NCBI RefSeq assembly: GCF_014649375.1
Contig: NZ_BMSX01000012.1
Span: 62,001 to 126,000, forward strand
Length of the DNA stretch: 64,000 bases
Direction: 5' to 3'
Source of the DNA: Streptomyces aurantiogriseus
GTDB lineage: Bacteria > Actinomycetota > Actinomycetes > Streptomycetales > Streptomycetaceae
Shown here: positions 41,753-50,127 of the stretch, piece after piece
Layout of the letters: each line of letters opens with the position of its first letter
How positions within the stretch are numbered: position 1 is the first letter of the stretch
Program-made: the position numbers and the translations under genes
Notes under the pieces: model-generated
What the model was told of the DNA's origin: nothing
The model's database searches: none
What the model saw: only the letters and a program-made list of their open reading frames with translations

Positions 41753-43630
41753 GTGCAGTCCCCGAATCCCCCACGCCCGCCGTACCCGCCCCGCCCCGGA
41801 TGGACCCCCGGCGATTCCGACCGCGACCTCGCCGCCCGGCTCGGAACCGACGGCAACGCCCGCGCCGTCGCCCTGCTGCTCGCCCGCCACTGGCGGTCGG
41901 CGCACGACTACGCCACCGTCTGTCTGGCCGGCAACTCCGAGGACTCGGCGCGGCTCGTGGCCGCCGCCGCGTTCCACGAGGTGTTCGGACGGCTCGCGGG
42001 CGGACGTGCCGGCGGCGCCCTGCGCCCCCTCCTCCTCGTCGCCGTCCGCGACACGGTGCGGGAATGGGCCGGAGCGGACGGAGTCGTCGCCGTACTGCCG
42101 GAGCTGCGCAAAACCGTCGGCGGGCGCGGACTGCGCGCCGCACGCCCCGCGACCCCCGAAAGGCGCCGACTCGCCGAGCGCGCTTTCCAGTCCCTCCCGG
42201 CCGCTTCCCAGTGCCTGTTGTGGCATACGGAGGTGGAGGCGGAGCCGATAACCGTACCGGCCGGTCTGCTGGGCGTGGACGACATCACGGCACAGGCCGG
42301 TCTGGAACGGGCCCACGAGCAATTCCGCACGGCCTGCGTACGCGCCCACCGGGAACTCGCGCCGACCAGTGAATGCCGCTTCTACAACCGTCTCCTCGAC
42401 GTTCCCCTGCGCCGCGGCGGAACCCTGCTGCCCGATGTCCGGCAGCATCTCGCCGAGTGCCGCTACTGCCGTCACGCCGCCGAACAACTCAGCCATTTCG
42501 ACGGCGGACTGGACGTCCTGCTGGGCGAGACCGTCCTCGGCTGGGGCGCCCGCCGCTACCTCGACTCCCGCCCCGGACGTGCCACCACCGCCACCACGGG
42601 CACACCCGCCCGGCCCGCGGAGGTGCGCGTGGCCGGCGGAGGCGGCCGCCACCGCACCACCTCGGCCGGTCTGCTCGACCTGTCGGGCGGGCGCTCCAGG
42701 AAGGCCGTCCTCATCGGTGTCGGGCTGACCTCCCTCGCCCTGCTCGCGACCGTGCTCGTGACCCGGAGCTGGTCGGAGGACAACGGTGTCCCCGGCCCCC
42801 GGGCCACCTGGGGCGCCCCCGCCGGCGGTACCAGCCCCGCGGGTTCCGCCGGCGCCCCGAGCGCCCCGGAGGGCCCCGCGTCCACCGGCTCCGCCCCGGC
42901 CGCCTCCGCCGCCCGTCCCGCGGAGGTCGTCCACGGCAGGCTGCGCAGCACGGCGGCGGGGCTGTGCCTCGACACCGCCGGCGGGCGGATCGAGGCCGGT
43001 GCCCCGGCCGTCCTGGCGGCCTGCTCGTCGGCCGCGTCCCAGCAGTGGTCGTACCAGGACGACGGACTGCTGCGCAGCACCGCCGCCCCGGCCCTCTGCC
43101 TGGCCGCCGACCCCGCCCGTGGAACGACCGTTCTGGCGGGGTGCGTGGTGCACGCGGGCGAGGTCTTCTTCGATCTGACCGTGCGCGGGGAACTCCTGCT
43201 GCGGCGCGGCGGGGGCGGCCAGGTGGTCGCGCCCGGCACGGGCCGGTCGCGGACTCACGTCGTCGTCGCGGACCGAAACGGTTCGGAGGGGCAGCGGTGG
43301 GTGTTCGACGCCGCCGCCGGGGTCCGACGGACACCGGTTCCCGGCGGGAAGGGCCCGGCGGAACCGCCGCCCCCGGCGCAGCCCCCGCAGCGACCGGCCG
43401 CGCCGAGCGCCCCGGCTTCGCCGCGCGACGCCGTGCCGGTGCCCCCGGCCGCCCCCGAGCCGTCCGCCGCGGCGGAGTACGAGGAGCGGTTCGCGCAGGT
43501 GGACTGCTGTGAGGCGTCCGACCCGACGGCCGTGGCCCCGGCACCTGCCCCCCTCACCGGCCCTGCCGAGGTACTGGACGACGTCGTCGAGGACACCCTC
43601 ACGAGCGTGCGGACGACCCTCGACGGCTGA
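41753..43630 (+). CDS. Sigma-like / zinc-finger / TM / ricin-lectin fusion protein
   Basis: A 625-residue protein. Residues about 25-205 resemble degenerate ECF sigma regions 2 and 4 (LLLARHWRSAHDYATVCLAG; RRLAERAFQSLPAASQCLLW). Residues 225-247 contain a ZAS-type anti-sigma motif HLAECRYCRHAAEQL (His232, Cys236, Cys239). A transmembrane helix lies at about 318-338 (VLIGVGLTSLALLATVLVTR), and residues about 393-530 form an extracellular ricin-B-type beta-trefoil (GLCLDTAGGRIEAG, SSAASQQWSYQDDGLLRS, QRWVFDAAAG). A Pro-rich tail follows. Start GTG with GGAAGGAAA. It could couple carbohydrate binding outside to a transcriptional domain inside; that is inference. Confidence 0.82.
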   Translation: MQSPNPPRPPYPPRPGWTPGDSDRDLAARLGTDGNARAVALLLARHWRSAHDYATVCLAGNSEDSARLVAAAAFHEVFGRLAGGRAGGALRPLLLVAVRDTVREWAGADGVVAVLPELRKTVGGRGLRAARPATPERRRLAERAFQSLPAASQCLLWHTEVEAEPITVPAGLLGVDDITAQAGLERAHEQFRTACVRAHRELAPTSECRFYNRLLDVPLRRGGTLLPDVRQHLAECRYCRHAAEQLSHFDGGLDVLLGETVLGWGARRYLDSRPGRATTATTGTPARPAEVRVAGGGGRHRTTSAGLLDLSGGRSRKAVLIGVGLTSLALLATVLVTRSWSEDNGVPGPRATWGAPAGGTSPAGSAGAPSAPEGPASTGSAPAASAARPAEVVHGRLRSTAAGLCLDTAGGRIEAGAPAVLAACSSAASQQWSYQDDGLLRSTAAPALCLAADPARGTTVLAGCVVHAGEVFFDLTVRGELLLRRGGGGQVVAPGTGRSRTHVVVADRNGSEGQRWVFDAAAGVRRTPVPGGKGPAEPPPPAQPPQRPAAPSAPASPRDAVPVPPAAPEPSAAAEYEERFAQVDCCEASDPTAVAPAPAPLTGPAEVLDDVVEDTLTSVRTTLDG

Positions 43631-43642
43631 AGCCGCGCCACG

Positions 43643-44041
43643 CTACGACGTGCACACGCTCCTCAGTTTGTCGGCCGCCTTGTCGATCTGGCCGGAGTCG
43701 GGTGTGTCGCCGTTGAGGAGGTCGCGGTTGTAGTCCTCGATCGCCTGGCCGAGGTCCTTGACCGCCTGGTCGACCTCGCTGTCGTCCGGCCCGTCGTGGA
43801 TCTTGTCGAGGTTCTTCTCGATGGTGTCGAGGGACTCCTCGGTCTTCGTCGGATCCTCGATCGCGTCCACGCCGGCCTCATGGATCGCCGTGATGTTGTC
43901 GCTGATGTCGTCGGCATGGGAGAGGCAGGCCGGCGAGTCGTCGACCTCGCAGCCGGTGAGGAGACCGGCGGACAGCGCGACGGCTGCCGCGAGGGAGGCG
44001 ATGACGGCGCTGCGGCGTCCACGTCGGCGGTTCACGGCCAT
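43643..44041 (-). CDS. Small secreted lipoprotein
   Basis: A 132-residue predicted lipoprotein. A twin-Arg-rich N-terminus (MAVNRRRGRRS) and hydrophobic core lead to lipobox LLTGC at about residue 31. The mature part is acidic and helical (SHADDISDNITAIHEAGVDA, DPTKTEESLDTIEKNLDKIH) with a C-terminal SVCTS; two cysteines besides the lipidated one may form a disulfide. No family recognised. GAAGGG precedes the ATG. Confidence 0.75.
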   Translation of the reverse strand: MAVNRRRGRRSAVIASLAAAVALSAGLLTGCEVDDSPACLSHADDISDNITAIHEAGVDAIEDPTKTEESLDTIEKNLDKIHDGPDDSEVDQAVKDLGQAIEDYNRDLLNGDTPDSGQIDKAADKLRSVCTS

Positions 44042-44267
44042 GGAGGGGTCCCTTCGGAAGCGGTGCGGAACGGGTGGGCTCCTTCACTCACCACGATCAC
44101 GTGACCGGCCGCTCCGAACGAGGGACCGAACTCCCGTATCGGGGGTGTAGCGGACTACACCCCGGAACCGGCCGGGCCGCCGCGGCCGACCCGGTAGGCT
44201 TCCCGCCGTGCGCCCGCCCGCGGCGCGCGCCGGGATCAGCAGGAACGTCAATGGGGAGGAACCGGCG

Positions 44268-44924
44268 GTGCACGTCCAGGAGTGGCTCGAGGCCGTACCC
44301 GCGGTCAGCATCTACGCGCTGGTGGGCGTGGTCATCGGTCTGGAGAGCCTGGGCATTCCGCTGCCGGGCGAGATCATCCTCGTCTCCTCGGCGCTGCTCG
44401 CCTCCCAGCACGGCGAGATCGACCCGCTCATCCTCGGCACCTGTGCCACCGCCGGCGCCGTGATCGGCGACTCCATCGGCTACGCCATCGGCCGCAAGGG
44501 CGGACGCCCGATGCTGGCCTGGCTGGGCAAGAAGTTCCCCCGGCACTTCAGCGAGGGGCACATCGCGACGGCGGAGCGGTCCTTCGAGAAGTGGGGCATG
44601 TGGGCCGTCTTCTTCGGCCGCTTCATCGCCCTGCTGCGGATCTTCGCCGGACCGCTGGCGGGTGTCCTGCGGATGCCGTACTGGAAGTTCTTCATCGCCA
44701 ACATCCTCGGCGGGATCCTGTGGGCGGGCGGTACGACGGCCGTCATCTACTACGTGGGTGTGGTCGCCGAGTCGTGGCTGAAGAGGTTCTCCTGGCTGGG
44801 GCTGGTGGTCGCGGTGCTCATCGGCCTCACGTCGATGCTGGTGCTGAAGCGCAAGGCGAAGAAGATGCAGGGCGCTGCGCAGAAGGACGAAGTGGAGGCG
44901 GAGGCCGTGGCGGCCGCCGAGTAG
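44268..44924 (+). CDS. DedA-family membrane protein
   Basis: A 218-residue integral membrane protein. The DedA signature is complete: LESLGIPLPGEIILVSSALL near the N-terminus, GAVIGDSIGYAIGRKGGRPM, and FGRFIALLRIFAGPLAGVLR with the functionally important Arg residues and RMPYWKFFIANILGGILWAG. DedA proteins translocate undecaprenyl phosphate or other phospholipids and matter for envelope integrity. The GTG at 44268 has a perfect GGGGAGGA ribosome-binding site. Confidence 0.92.
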   Translation: MHVQEWLEAVPAVSIYALVGVVIGLESLGIPLPGEIILVSSALLASQHGEIDPLILGTCATAGAVIGDSIGYAIGRKGGRPMLAWLGKKFPRHFSEGHIATAERSFEKWGMWAVFFGRFIALLRIFAGPLAGVLRMPYWKFFIANILGGILWAGGTTAVIYYVGVVAESWLKRFSWLGLVVAVLIGLTSMLVLKRKAKKMQGAAQKDEVEAEAVAAAE

Positions 44925-45007
44925 GCCGGTCGCGGGTCGCCCACCGCCCGCGGCCCGGCGGCGGAGCCGCACAACGGCACAGACCCGCGCCCCCGGGGAC
45001 CGCTCTC

Positions 45008-45535
45008 CTACTCGTGGATTTCGCTGTGGGCCTTGGCCAGGTCGGCGTACAGCGTTCCGTTCAGCGTGACCCCCTGCCGCTCCTCCTCCGTCAGCTCCCG
45101 CTTCACCTTCGCCGGGACCCCCGCCACCAGCGACCCCGGCGGCACCTCCATCCCCTGCGGCACCAGCGCCTGCGCGGCGACCAGCGACCCCGCCCCGATC
45201 ACCGCCCCGTTCAGGACGGTCGCCCCCATCCCGATCAGACAGTCGTCGCCCACGGTGGCGCCGTGCACGACCGCGTTGTGGCCGACGGACACCCGCTCGC
45301 CGATGGTCACGGGGAAGCCGGGGTCGGCGTGGAGCGTGCAGTTGTCCTGGATATTGCTCCGGGCGCCGACGGAGATCCGTTCGACGTCTCCGCGCACCAC
45401 CGCGCCGTACCAGACGCTCGCGCCCGCCTCCAGGGTCACGTCACCGATCACGGAGGACGTGGGCGCCACGAACGCCTCCTCGTGGATCTTGGGTTCCCTG
45501 CCGCCGATGCCCGTGATCAGCGCCTTGTGCGTCAT
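45008..45535 (-). CDS. Gamma-carbonic-anhydrase-like protein
   Basis: A 175-residue left-handed beta-helix protein of the gamma-carbonic-anhydrase/PaaY/YrdA family. The hexapeptide repeats include VWYGAVVRGDVERISVGARS, IQDNCTLHADPGFPVTIGER and VSVGHNAVVHGATVGDDCLI; the three zinc-type histidines are in TLHAD, VGHNAVVHG. GGAGACAG precedes the ATG. It is divergent from another beta-helix acyltransferase. Confidence 0.9.
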   Translation of the reverse strand: MTHKALITGIGGREPKIHEEAFVAPTSSVIGDVTLEAGASVWYGAVVRGDVERISVGARSNIQDNCTLHADPGFPVTIGERVSVGHNAVVHGATVGDDCLIGMGATVLNGAVIGAGSLVAAQALVPQGMEVPPGSLVAGVPAKVKRELTEEERQGVTLNGTLYADLAKAHSEIHE

Positions 45536-45645
45536 CACTGTCTCCTGTTCGTCCGCGGTACACCGGCACCGTACGCCACCCGTTGGGGTGAAGATCACAG
45601 GGCTACGGCGTCCTCGGGCCCACGTGCGCTGAGTACGGTGAACAT

Positions 45646-46410
45646 GTGGCGAAGCGCAGGAACACGTTCTCATCATGGTGGCGCCGCCTGGCGCAGCGCG
45701 CGGTCCACGCGGGCTGGGCCTGGGTGCAGCGCACGGGCTCCGTCACCGCCGAGCACCCCGGCCGCTTCCGCTTCGGTTCCATGGGTGCGGGCACCCGGCT
45801 GGCCTTCCCGCTCGGTACGGTCTTCGGCGAGCCCTGGATCCACCTCGGCGCCCACTGCATCGTCGGCGAGCAGGTCACGCTGACGGCCGGCCTGATGCCC
45901 GACCTCGACCTCGGCCCGGACCCGATCCTGCGCATCGGCGACGGTGTGGTGCTGGGCCGGGGCAGCCATGTCATCGCCGACACCACGGTCACCATCGGCA
46001 GCGACTGCTACTTCGGCCCGTACGTCTATGTCACGTCCACCAACCACTCCTACGACGATCCGCACGAGCCCATCGGCAAGCAGTGGCCGCGCATGGAGCC
46101 CGTGGAGATCGGTCCGGGGTGCTGGATCGGCACCGGCGCGGTGATCCTGCCGGGGGCGCGGATCGGGCGGAACGTCGTCGTGGCGGCCGGGGCGGTGGTG
46201 CGCGGGCTCGTGCCCGACCATGCCGTGGTGGCGGGGGCGCCCGCCCGGGTCGTACGGCGGTGGACACCCGGCGAGGGCTGGCAGCCGCCGCTGCGGACCC
46301 CGGCGCCGGTGCCGATTCCGGACGGGGTCACCTCGGAGCAGTTGGTCGCGCTGTCGGGGCTGGACGAGGAGGCGGCGGCGCGTCTCGCCCAGCTGGAGCC
46401 CGAGGGCTGA
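45646..46410 (+). CDS. Hexapeptide-repeat acyltransferase
   Basis: A 254-residue left-handed beta-helix protein of the maltose/galactoside/serine acetyltransferase type. The catalytic-type His appears in YVTSTNHSYDDPHEPIGKQW; typical coils follow in CWIGTGAVILPGARIGRNVV and VAAGAVVRGLVPDHAVVAGA then PARVVRRW. A basic N-terminus (MAKRRNTFSSWWRRLAQRAV) may bind membrane. Acceptor unknown. Start at a GTG with a poor ribosome-binding site; it may be leaderless. Confidence 0.87.
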   Translation: MAKRRNTFSSWWRRLAQRAVHAGWAWVQRTGSVTAEHPGRFRFGSMGAGTRLAFPLGTVFGEPWIHLGAHCIVGEQVTLTAGLMPDLDLGPDPILRIGDGVVLGRGSHVIADTTVTIGSDCYFGPYVYVTSTNHSYDDPHEPIGKQWPRMEPVEIGPGCWIGTGAVILPGARIGRNVVVAAGAVVRGLVPDHAVVAGAPARVVRRWTPGEGWQPPLRTPAPVPIPDGVTSEQLVALSGLDEEAAARLAQLEPEG

Positions 46411-46411
46411 C

Positions 46412-47269
46412 TCAGCCCGTCGCCAGCAGTAGCGTGCCCACCAGGGCCAGGCCCGCGCCCGCCGCCTGGATCGCGCGCAGCCGCTCGCGCAGGAAGCCGC
46501 GGGCGGCCAGGGCGGTCACCACGGGATAGAGCGAGGCGAGCACAGCGGCCACAGTGACCGGGCCGTGCTGGGCGGCGACCGCGTAGGTGCCGTTCGCGGC
46601 GACGTCGGCCAGTCCGACGAAGGCGAACGCCGGCAGCGAGGTCCAGGGCAGGCCTGCCTCCGGGAGTGCGGGCGTCCCGCGCCGCACGACGACGTACAGG
46701 GCCGCGCCGCCCGTGACGACATTGGCCACGCGCTGGACGAAGAGGGCGAGGAAGAGGCCGGTGACGGTCGTCGACGCCTCGGTGATCAGCACGAACACGG
46801 TGCCGAAGCCGAGGGCAGCGACCAGGGTGAGGAGGACGGCCCGGCGTTGCACCGGGGCGCCTCGCAGCTGCGGCCCGCCCGCCAGGACGACCCCGAGAAC
46901 CGCGACCGCGATGCCCGCGACCTGGACCAGTCCGGGGCGTTCGCCGAGGAACAGGCCGACGGAGACCGGGACGGCCACGCTCAGGGTGGCCAGCGGGGAG
47001 ACGACCCCCATGGGGCCGAGGGCCAGAGCCTTGTAGAAGGAGAGCAGGGCGACCGGCCCCACCACGCCGGCCGCGACCGCGTACCAGAGACGGGGACCGG
47101 CCTCGCTCCAGCCGCCGGTGGCGAGCACGATCACGCCCAGGACGGCCGCCGCGATCGACTGCGAGACCACGACCACCGTCAGAGCAGGGGTGCGGCGCGT
47201 CAGCAGCCCGCCGCCGAAGTCGGCCAGCCCCCACAGGAGGCTTGTGGCCAGGGCGAAGAGTGCTGTCAC
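46412..47269 (-). CDS. EamA/DMT-family transporter
   Basis: A 285-residue, ten-helix drug/metabolite-type exporter with two EamA repeats. Recognisable helix motifs are TSLLWGLADFGGGLLTRRTP, FYKALALGPMGVVSPLATLS at the end of the first repeat and AAQHGPVTVAAVLASLYPVV in the second. The GTG start has GCGAGG upstream. It is divergent from an XRE-cupin regulator, a pairing seen for exporters of amino acids or toxic metabolites. The substrate is unknown. Confidence 0.88.
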   Translation of the reverse strand: MTALFALATSLLWGLADFGGGLLTRRTPALTVVVVSQSIAAAVLGVIVLATGGWSEAGPRLWYAVAAGVVGPVALLSFYKALALGPMGVVSPLATLSVAVPVSVGLFLGERPGLVQVAGIAVAVLGVVLAGGPQLRGAPVQRRAVLLTLVAALGFGTVFVLITEASTTVTGLFLALFVQRVANVVTGGAALYVVVRRGTPALPEAGLPWTSLPAFAFVGLADVAANGTYAVAAQHGPVTVAAVLASLYPVVTALAARGFLRERLRAIQAAGAGLALVGTLLLATG

Positions 47270-47290
47270 GGGGTCCTCGCAGTACAGTTC

Positions 47291-47382
47291 GGTGCACGAT
47301 CGGGTGCACCACACCATAGTGCAAGGCAGTGAACCCTGTCATTCAGAATATTGGACTCCGGAGACGGGTGTCACCGGACACC
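47291..47382. promoter_or_regulatory. Two palindromes in the EamA/XRE divergent region
   Basis: GGTGCAC at 47291-47297 and GTGCACC at 47304-47310 form a perfect 7-bp inverted repeat with a 6-bp centre. GGTGTC at 47367-47372 and GACACC at 47377-47382 form a second, 6-bp one. Both lie between the exporter and the regulator start; the second is just upstream of the regulator. Either may be the XRE binding site. Confidence 0.6.
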
Positions 47383-47401
47383 GGACGGAATTGGACGGAA
47401 T

Positions 47402-47974
47402 GTGTCGGACCTCGACCTGCTGACCCAGTCCCTGGCGCGCAACGTCAAGCGCTGGCGCACCGAGCGCGGCTTCACCCTCGACGCGCTCGCCGCCCGCGCC
47501 GGGGTCAGTCGCGGCATGCTGATCCAGATCGAGCAGGCCCGCACCAACCCCAGCCTCGGCACGGTCGTCAAGATCGGCGACGCGCTCGGCGTCAGCATCA
47601 CCACCCTCCTCGACTACGAGCAGGGCCCGAAGGTCCGTATCGTCCCGGCCGGCCAGGTGGTCCGGCTGTGGCACACCGACGCGGGCAGCTACAGCCGCCT
47701 CCTCGCGGGCACGGAAGCCCCCGGCCCGCTGGAGATGTGGGACTGGCGGCTGATGCCGGGCGACAGCAGCGACTCCGACCCGCACCCCGCCGGCACGGTC
47801 GAGATCGCCCACGTCACGGCCGGAGAACTGACCCTCACCGTCGAGGGCGCCGAGTACCGCGTCCCGGCCGGCGCGAGCGTCACCTTCGAGGCCAACGCGC
47901 CCCACGTGTACGCCAATCGGGGCGAGGTGCCGACGGAGATGGTGCTGACCGTGTCGGTGCCGCCCGTGCACTGA
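47402..47974 (+). CDS. XRE-family regulator with C-terminal cupin
   Basis: A 190-residue regulator. Residues 9-65 form a Cro/C1-type helix-turn-helix (LARNVKRWRTERGFTLDALA, AGVSRGMLIQIEQARTNPSL); residues about 105-185 form a cupin sensor barrel (GTVEIAHVTAGELTLTVEGA, ANAPHVYANRGEVPTEMVLT). This architecture is that of SinR/PuuR-like local repressors that sense small metabolites. GTG start follows GGACGGAAT. It is divergent from the EamA exporter, its likely target. Confidence 0.9.
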   Translation: MSDLDLLTQSLARNVKRWRTERGFTLDALAARAGVSRGMLIQIEQARTNPSLGTVVKIGDALGVSITTLLDYEQGPKVRIVPAGQVVRLWHTDAGSYSRLLAGTEAPGPLEMWDWRLMPGDSSDSDPHPAGTVEIAHVTAGELTLTVEGAEYRVPAGASVTFEANAPHVYANRGEVPTEMVLTVSVPPVH

Positions 47975-48017
47975 GACGACTCCCCGACGGCCGCCGGGCT
48001 GCTGTTAGCGTGCGGTC

Positions 48018-48578
48018 ATGGACGCACCCATCGGACACTTCGACACCGCCACGCCCGCCCCCGACTGCCTCGACGAGCTGCCCCGCCCGGTCGCCGACGC
48101 CGTACGCCACTGGAGCGGCAGCGTCCCCGCCGACCAGATCGTCTACGTCGACAGCGACCCGCAGTGGGCCGACACCGCCGTCTTCGTCGAGCACTACGGG
48201 CAGGAGCTGCTCGAGCAGTCCGCGAACTGTGTCGTCGTCGCGGGCAAGCGCGGCGGGGAGACCACCCTCGCCGCGTGCGTGGTGCTGTCCACCACCCGCG
48301 TTGACGTCAACGGTGTTGTTCGCCGCCACCTGGGCGCCCGAAAGGTCTCGTTCGCGCCCATGGACACGGCGGTGGGGGAGACCGGCATGGAGTACGGCGG
48401 CATCACCCCCGTCGGGCTGCCCGCGGCCTGGCCCCTGTTGGTGGACTCGGCCGTCGTCGACCTGCCGTACGTCCTGGTGGGCAGCGGCCGCCGGCGCGGG
48501 AAGCTGCTGGTGCCGGGCAAGGCGTTCGCCGAACTGCCGGGTGCGGTCGTGCTGGAGGGGCTGGGGGTGACCGTCTGA
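48018..48578 (+). CDS. YbaK/EbsC-family putative tRNA-editing protein
   Basis: A 186-residue protein of the YbaK/ProX (aminoacyl-tRNA deacylase) fold. Family segments are SANCVVVAGKRGGETTLAAC, RRHLGARKVSFAPMDTAVGE and MEYGGITPVGLPAAWPLLVD; the G-GG-TPVGLP loop is the most characteristic. The conserved Lys of the KSL motif is at CVVVAGKR. Members hydrolyse mischarged Cys- or Ala-tRNA, but the exact substrate is not clear. It overlaps nothing and converges with the CDF gene, leaving 1 bp. Confidence 0.83.
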   Translation: MDAPIGHFDTATPAPDCLDELPRPVADAVRHWSGSVPADQIVYVDSDPQWADTAVFVEHYGQELLEQSANCVVVAGKRGGETTLAACVVLSTTRVDVNGVVRRHLGARKVSFAPMDTAVGETGMEYGGITPVGLPAAWPLLVDSAVVDLPYVLVGSGRRRGKLLVPGKAFAELPGAVVLEGLGVTV

Positions 48579-48579
48579 G

Positions 48580-49680
48580 TCACGCCCTCGCGTGGTGGGC
48601 CAGCCTCAGATGCGGGTCCGCCTCACCGGGGACCGGCGCGGGGTCGGCGTGCACCAGGGCGGCTGTCAGGCGCGGCACGGCGTGCAGCAGGACGTGCTCG
48701 GCGTCCACGGCGATCGCGTGCGCCTCCCGTACGGTCACCTCGCCGTCCACGACCACCGCGACCTCGGCGCGCAGCCGGTGCCCGATCCAGCGCAGCCGCA
48801 ACTCGCCGACCTCGCACACCCCTTCGACCGTCCGCAGCGCGCGCTCGGCCCGGTCGACCAGGGCCGGGTCGACGGCGTCCATCACCCGCCGGAACACCTC
48901 GCGTGCCGCGTCCCGCAGCACCAGCGCGATGGCCGCGGTGATCGCCAACCCCACGACGGGGTCGGCGAGTTGCCATCCCAGTGCCGAACCGCCGGCGCCC
49001 AGCAGCACGGCCAGTGACGTGAAGCCGTCGGTGCGCGCGTGGAGCCCGTCCGCCACCAGCGCGGCCGAGCCGATCGCGCGCCCGACACGGATGCGGTACC
49101 GGGCCACCCACTCGTTGCCCGCGAAGCCGACGAGCGCGGCCACCGCGACCGCGGGCACGTGCTCGACCGGCCGCGGGTTCAGCAGCCGCTCGACCGCCGT
49201 CCATCCGGCGAAGGCCGCCGACGCGGCGATGGTCAGCACGATGGCGATTCCCGCCAGGTCCTCCGCCCGCCCGTAGCCGTAGGTGAACCGCCGGGTGGCG
49301 GCCCGCCGTCCCAGCACGAACGCGATACCCAGCGGTACGGCGGTCAGCGCGTCCGCCGCGTTGTGCACCGTGTCGCCGAGCAGCGCCACCGAGCCGGAGG
49401 CGGCCACGACGACCGCCTGCGCCACCGCCGTCACGCCCAGCACCGCCAGCGAGACCCACAGCGCGCGCATACCGCGGGCCGAGGACTCCAGGGCCCGGTC
49501 CAGCTTGTCGGCGGTCTCGTGGGAGTGGGGGGTGAGGAGATGGGAGAGGCGATGGCGAAGGCCGGGGGAGGCGGAACGGTGCGGGTGCTCGTGACCGTGG
49601 TGATGGTGGTCGTGCCCGTGACCCTGGTGGTGCTCGTGCTCGTGCCCATGACCGTGGACGTGGTCGTGCCGCTCGCTCAC
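48580..49680 (-). CDS. Cation diffusion facilitator (zinc-type exporter)
   Basis: A 366-residue membrane exporter for Zn2+ or similar metals. The first 40 residues are very His-rich (HVHGHGHEHEHHQGHGHDHH), a metal-buffering tail. Six helices follow; the metal-site pattern HxxxD appears as LLGDTVHNAADALTA in helix 2 and LVADGLHARTDGFTS in helix 5. A cytosolic domain (RAERALRTVEGVCEVGELRL) completes the family. GTG start with AAGGGGA. It is divergent from an ArsR repressor, the standard arrangement for metal-responsive export. Confidence 0.93.
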   Translation of the reverse strand: MSERHDHVHGHGHEHEHHQGHGHDHHHHGHEHPHRSASPGLRHRLSHLLTPHSHETADKLDRALESSARGMRALWVSLAVLGVTAVAQAVVVAASGSVALLGDTVHNAADALTAVPLGIAFVLGRRAATRRFTYGYGRAEDLAGIAIVLTIAASAAFAGWTAVERLLNPRPVEHVPAVAVAALVGFAGNEWVARYRIRVGRAIGSAALVADGLHARTDGFTSLAVLLGAGGSALGWQLADPVVGLAITAAIALVLRDAAREVFRRVMDAVDPALVDRAERALRTVEGVCEVGELRLRWIGHRLRAEVAVVVDGEVTVREAHAIAVDAEHVLLHAVPRLTAALVHADPAPVPGEADPHLRLAHHARA

Positions 49681-49742
49681 ATCGGTCCCCTTCCGGTGCG
49701 GGGTGGTGGACGCGTGCCCGTCCACGAGGCCATTATGTGCGT

Positions 49743-50102
49743 ATGAGCGCACGCATGCACCTATCACCTGCGCATCATGCGCACCCGCGCAGCCCGGGCG
49801 AGGAGCAGTTCGCCCTCGCGGCCGAGCTGCTCGCCCTGCTCGGCGACCGCACCCGGCTCACGCTGCTGCACGCCCTGACGTCCGGCGAGGCGGACGTGAC
49901 GACGCTGACGGAGGTGTGCGGGGCGGCCCGGCCGGCGGTCAGCCAGCACCTGGCGCGGCTCAGGCTGGCCGGGCTGGTCACCACCCGCAAGGAGGGGCGG
50001 CGGGTGGTCTACGCACTGCGCGACGGCCATCTGCGCCGTCTGGTGGACGAGGCGCTGAACGTGGCCGACCACCGGCTGAGCGACCGGCCTGCGCACGACT
50101 GA
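49743..50102 (+). CDS. ArsR/SmtB-family metal-responsive repressor
   Basis: A 119-residue winged-helix repressor. Motifs are EQFALAAELLALLGDRTRLT then LLHALTSGEADVTTLTEVCG, recognition helix AARPAVSQHLARLRLAGLVT and the wing RKEGRRVVYALRDGHLRRLV. An N-terminal His cluster (HLSPAHHAHP) and a C-terminal DEALNVADHRL could bind Zn in the alpha-5 site. The start is leaderless-like: ATG immediately after TATGTGCGT. It probably represses the divergent CDF exporter until metal rises. Confidence 0.9.
   Translation: MSARMHLSPAHHAHPRSPGEEQFALAAELLALLGDRTRLTLLHALTSGEADVTTLTEVCGAARPAVSQHLARLRLAGLVTTRKEGRRVVYALRDGHLRRLVDEALNVADHRLSDRPAHD
49769..49783. promoter_or_regulatory. Palindrome within the start of the ArsR gene
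   Basis: TGCGCAT at 49769-49775 and ATGCGCA at 49777-49783 form a perfect 7-1-7 inverted repeat inside codons 9-14 of the repressor gene. A related but imperfect palindrome (ATGTGCGT and GCACGCAT) overlaps the start codon at 49735-49756. These are likely ArsR binding sites. Confidence 0.55.
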
Positions 50103-50127
50103 GCCGGTGAGGCTCCGCCCGGCTCAG
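50099..50127. terminator. Bidirectional hairpin between arsR-type gene and pobA
   Basis: CTGAGCCGG at 50099-50107 and CCGGCTCAG at 50119-50127 form a perfect 9-bp stem with an 11-base loop. Each arm contains the stop codon of one of the two convergent genes (TGA at 50100 on plus and at 50126 on minus). Confidence 0.75.
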
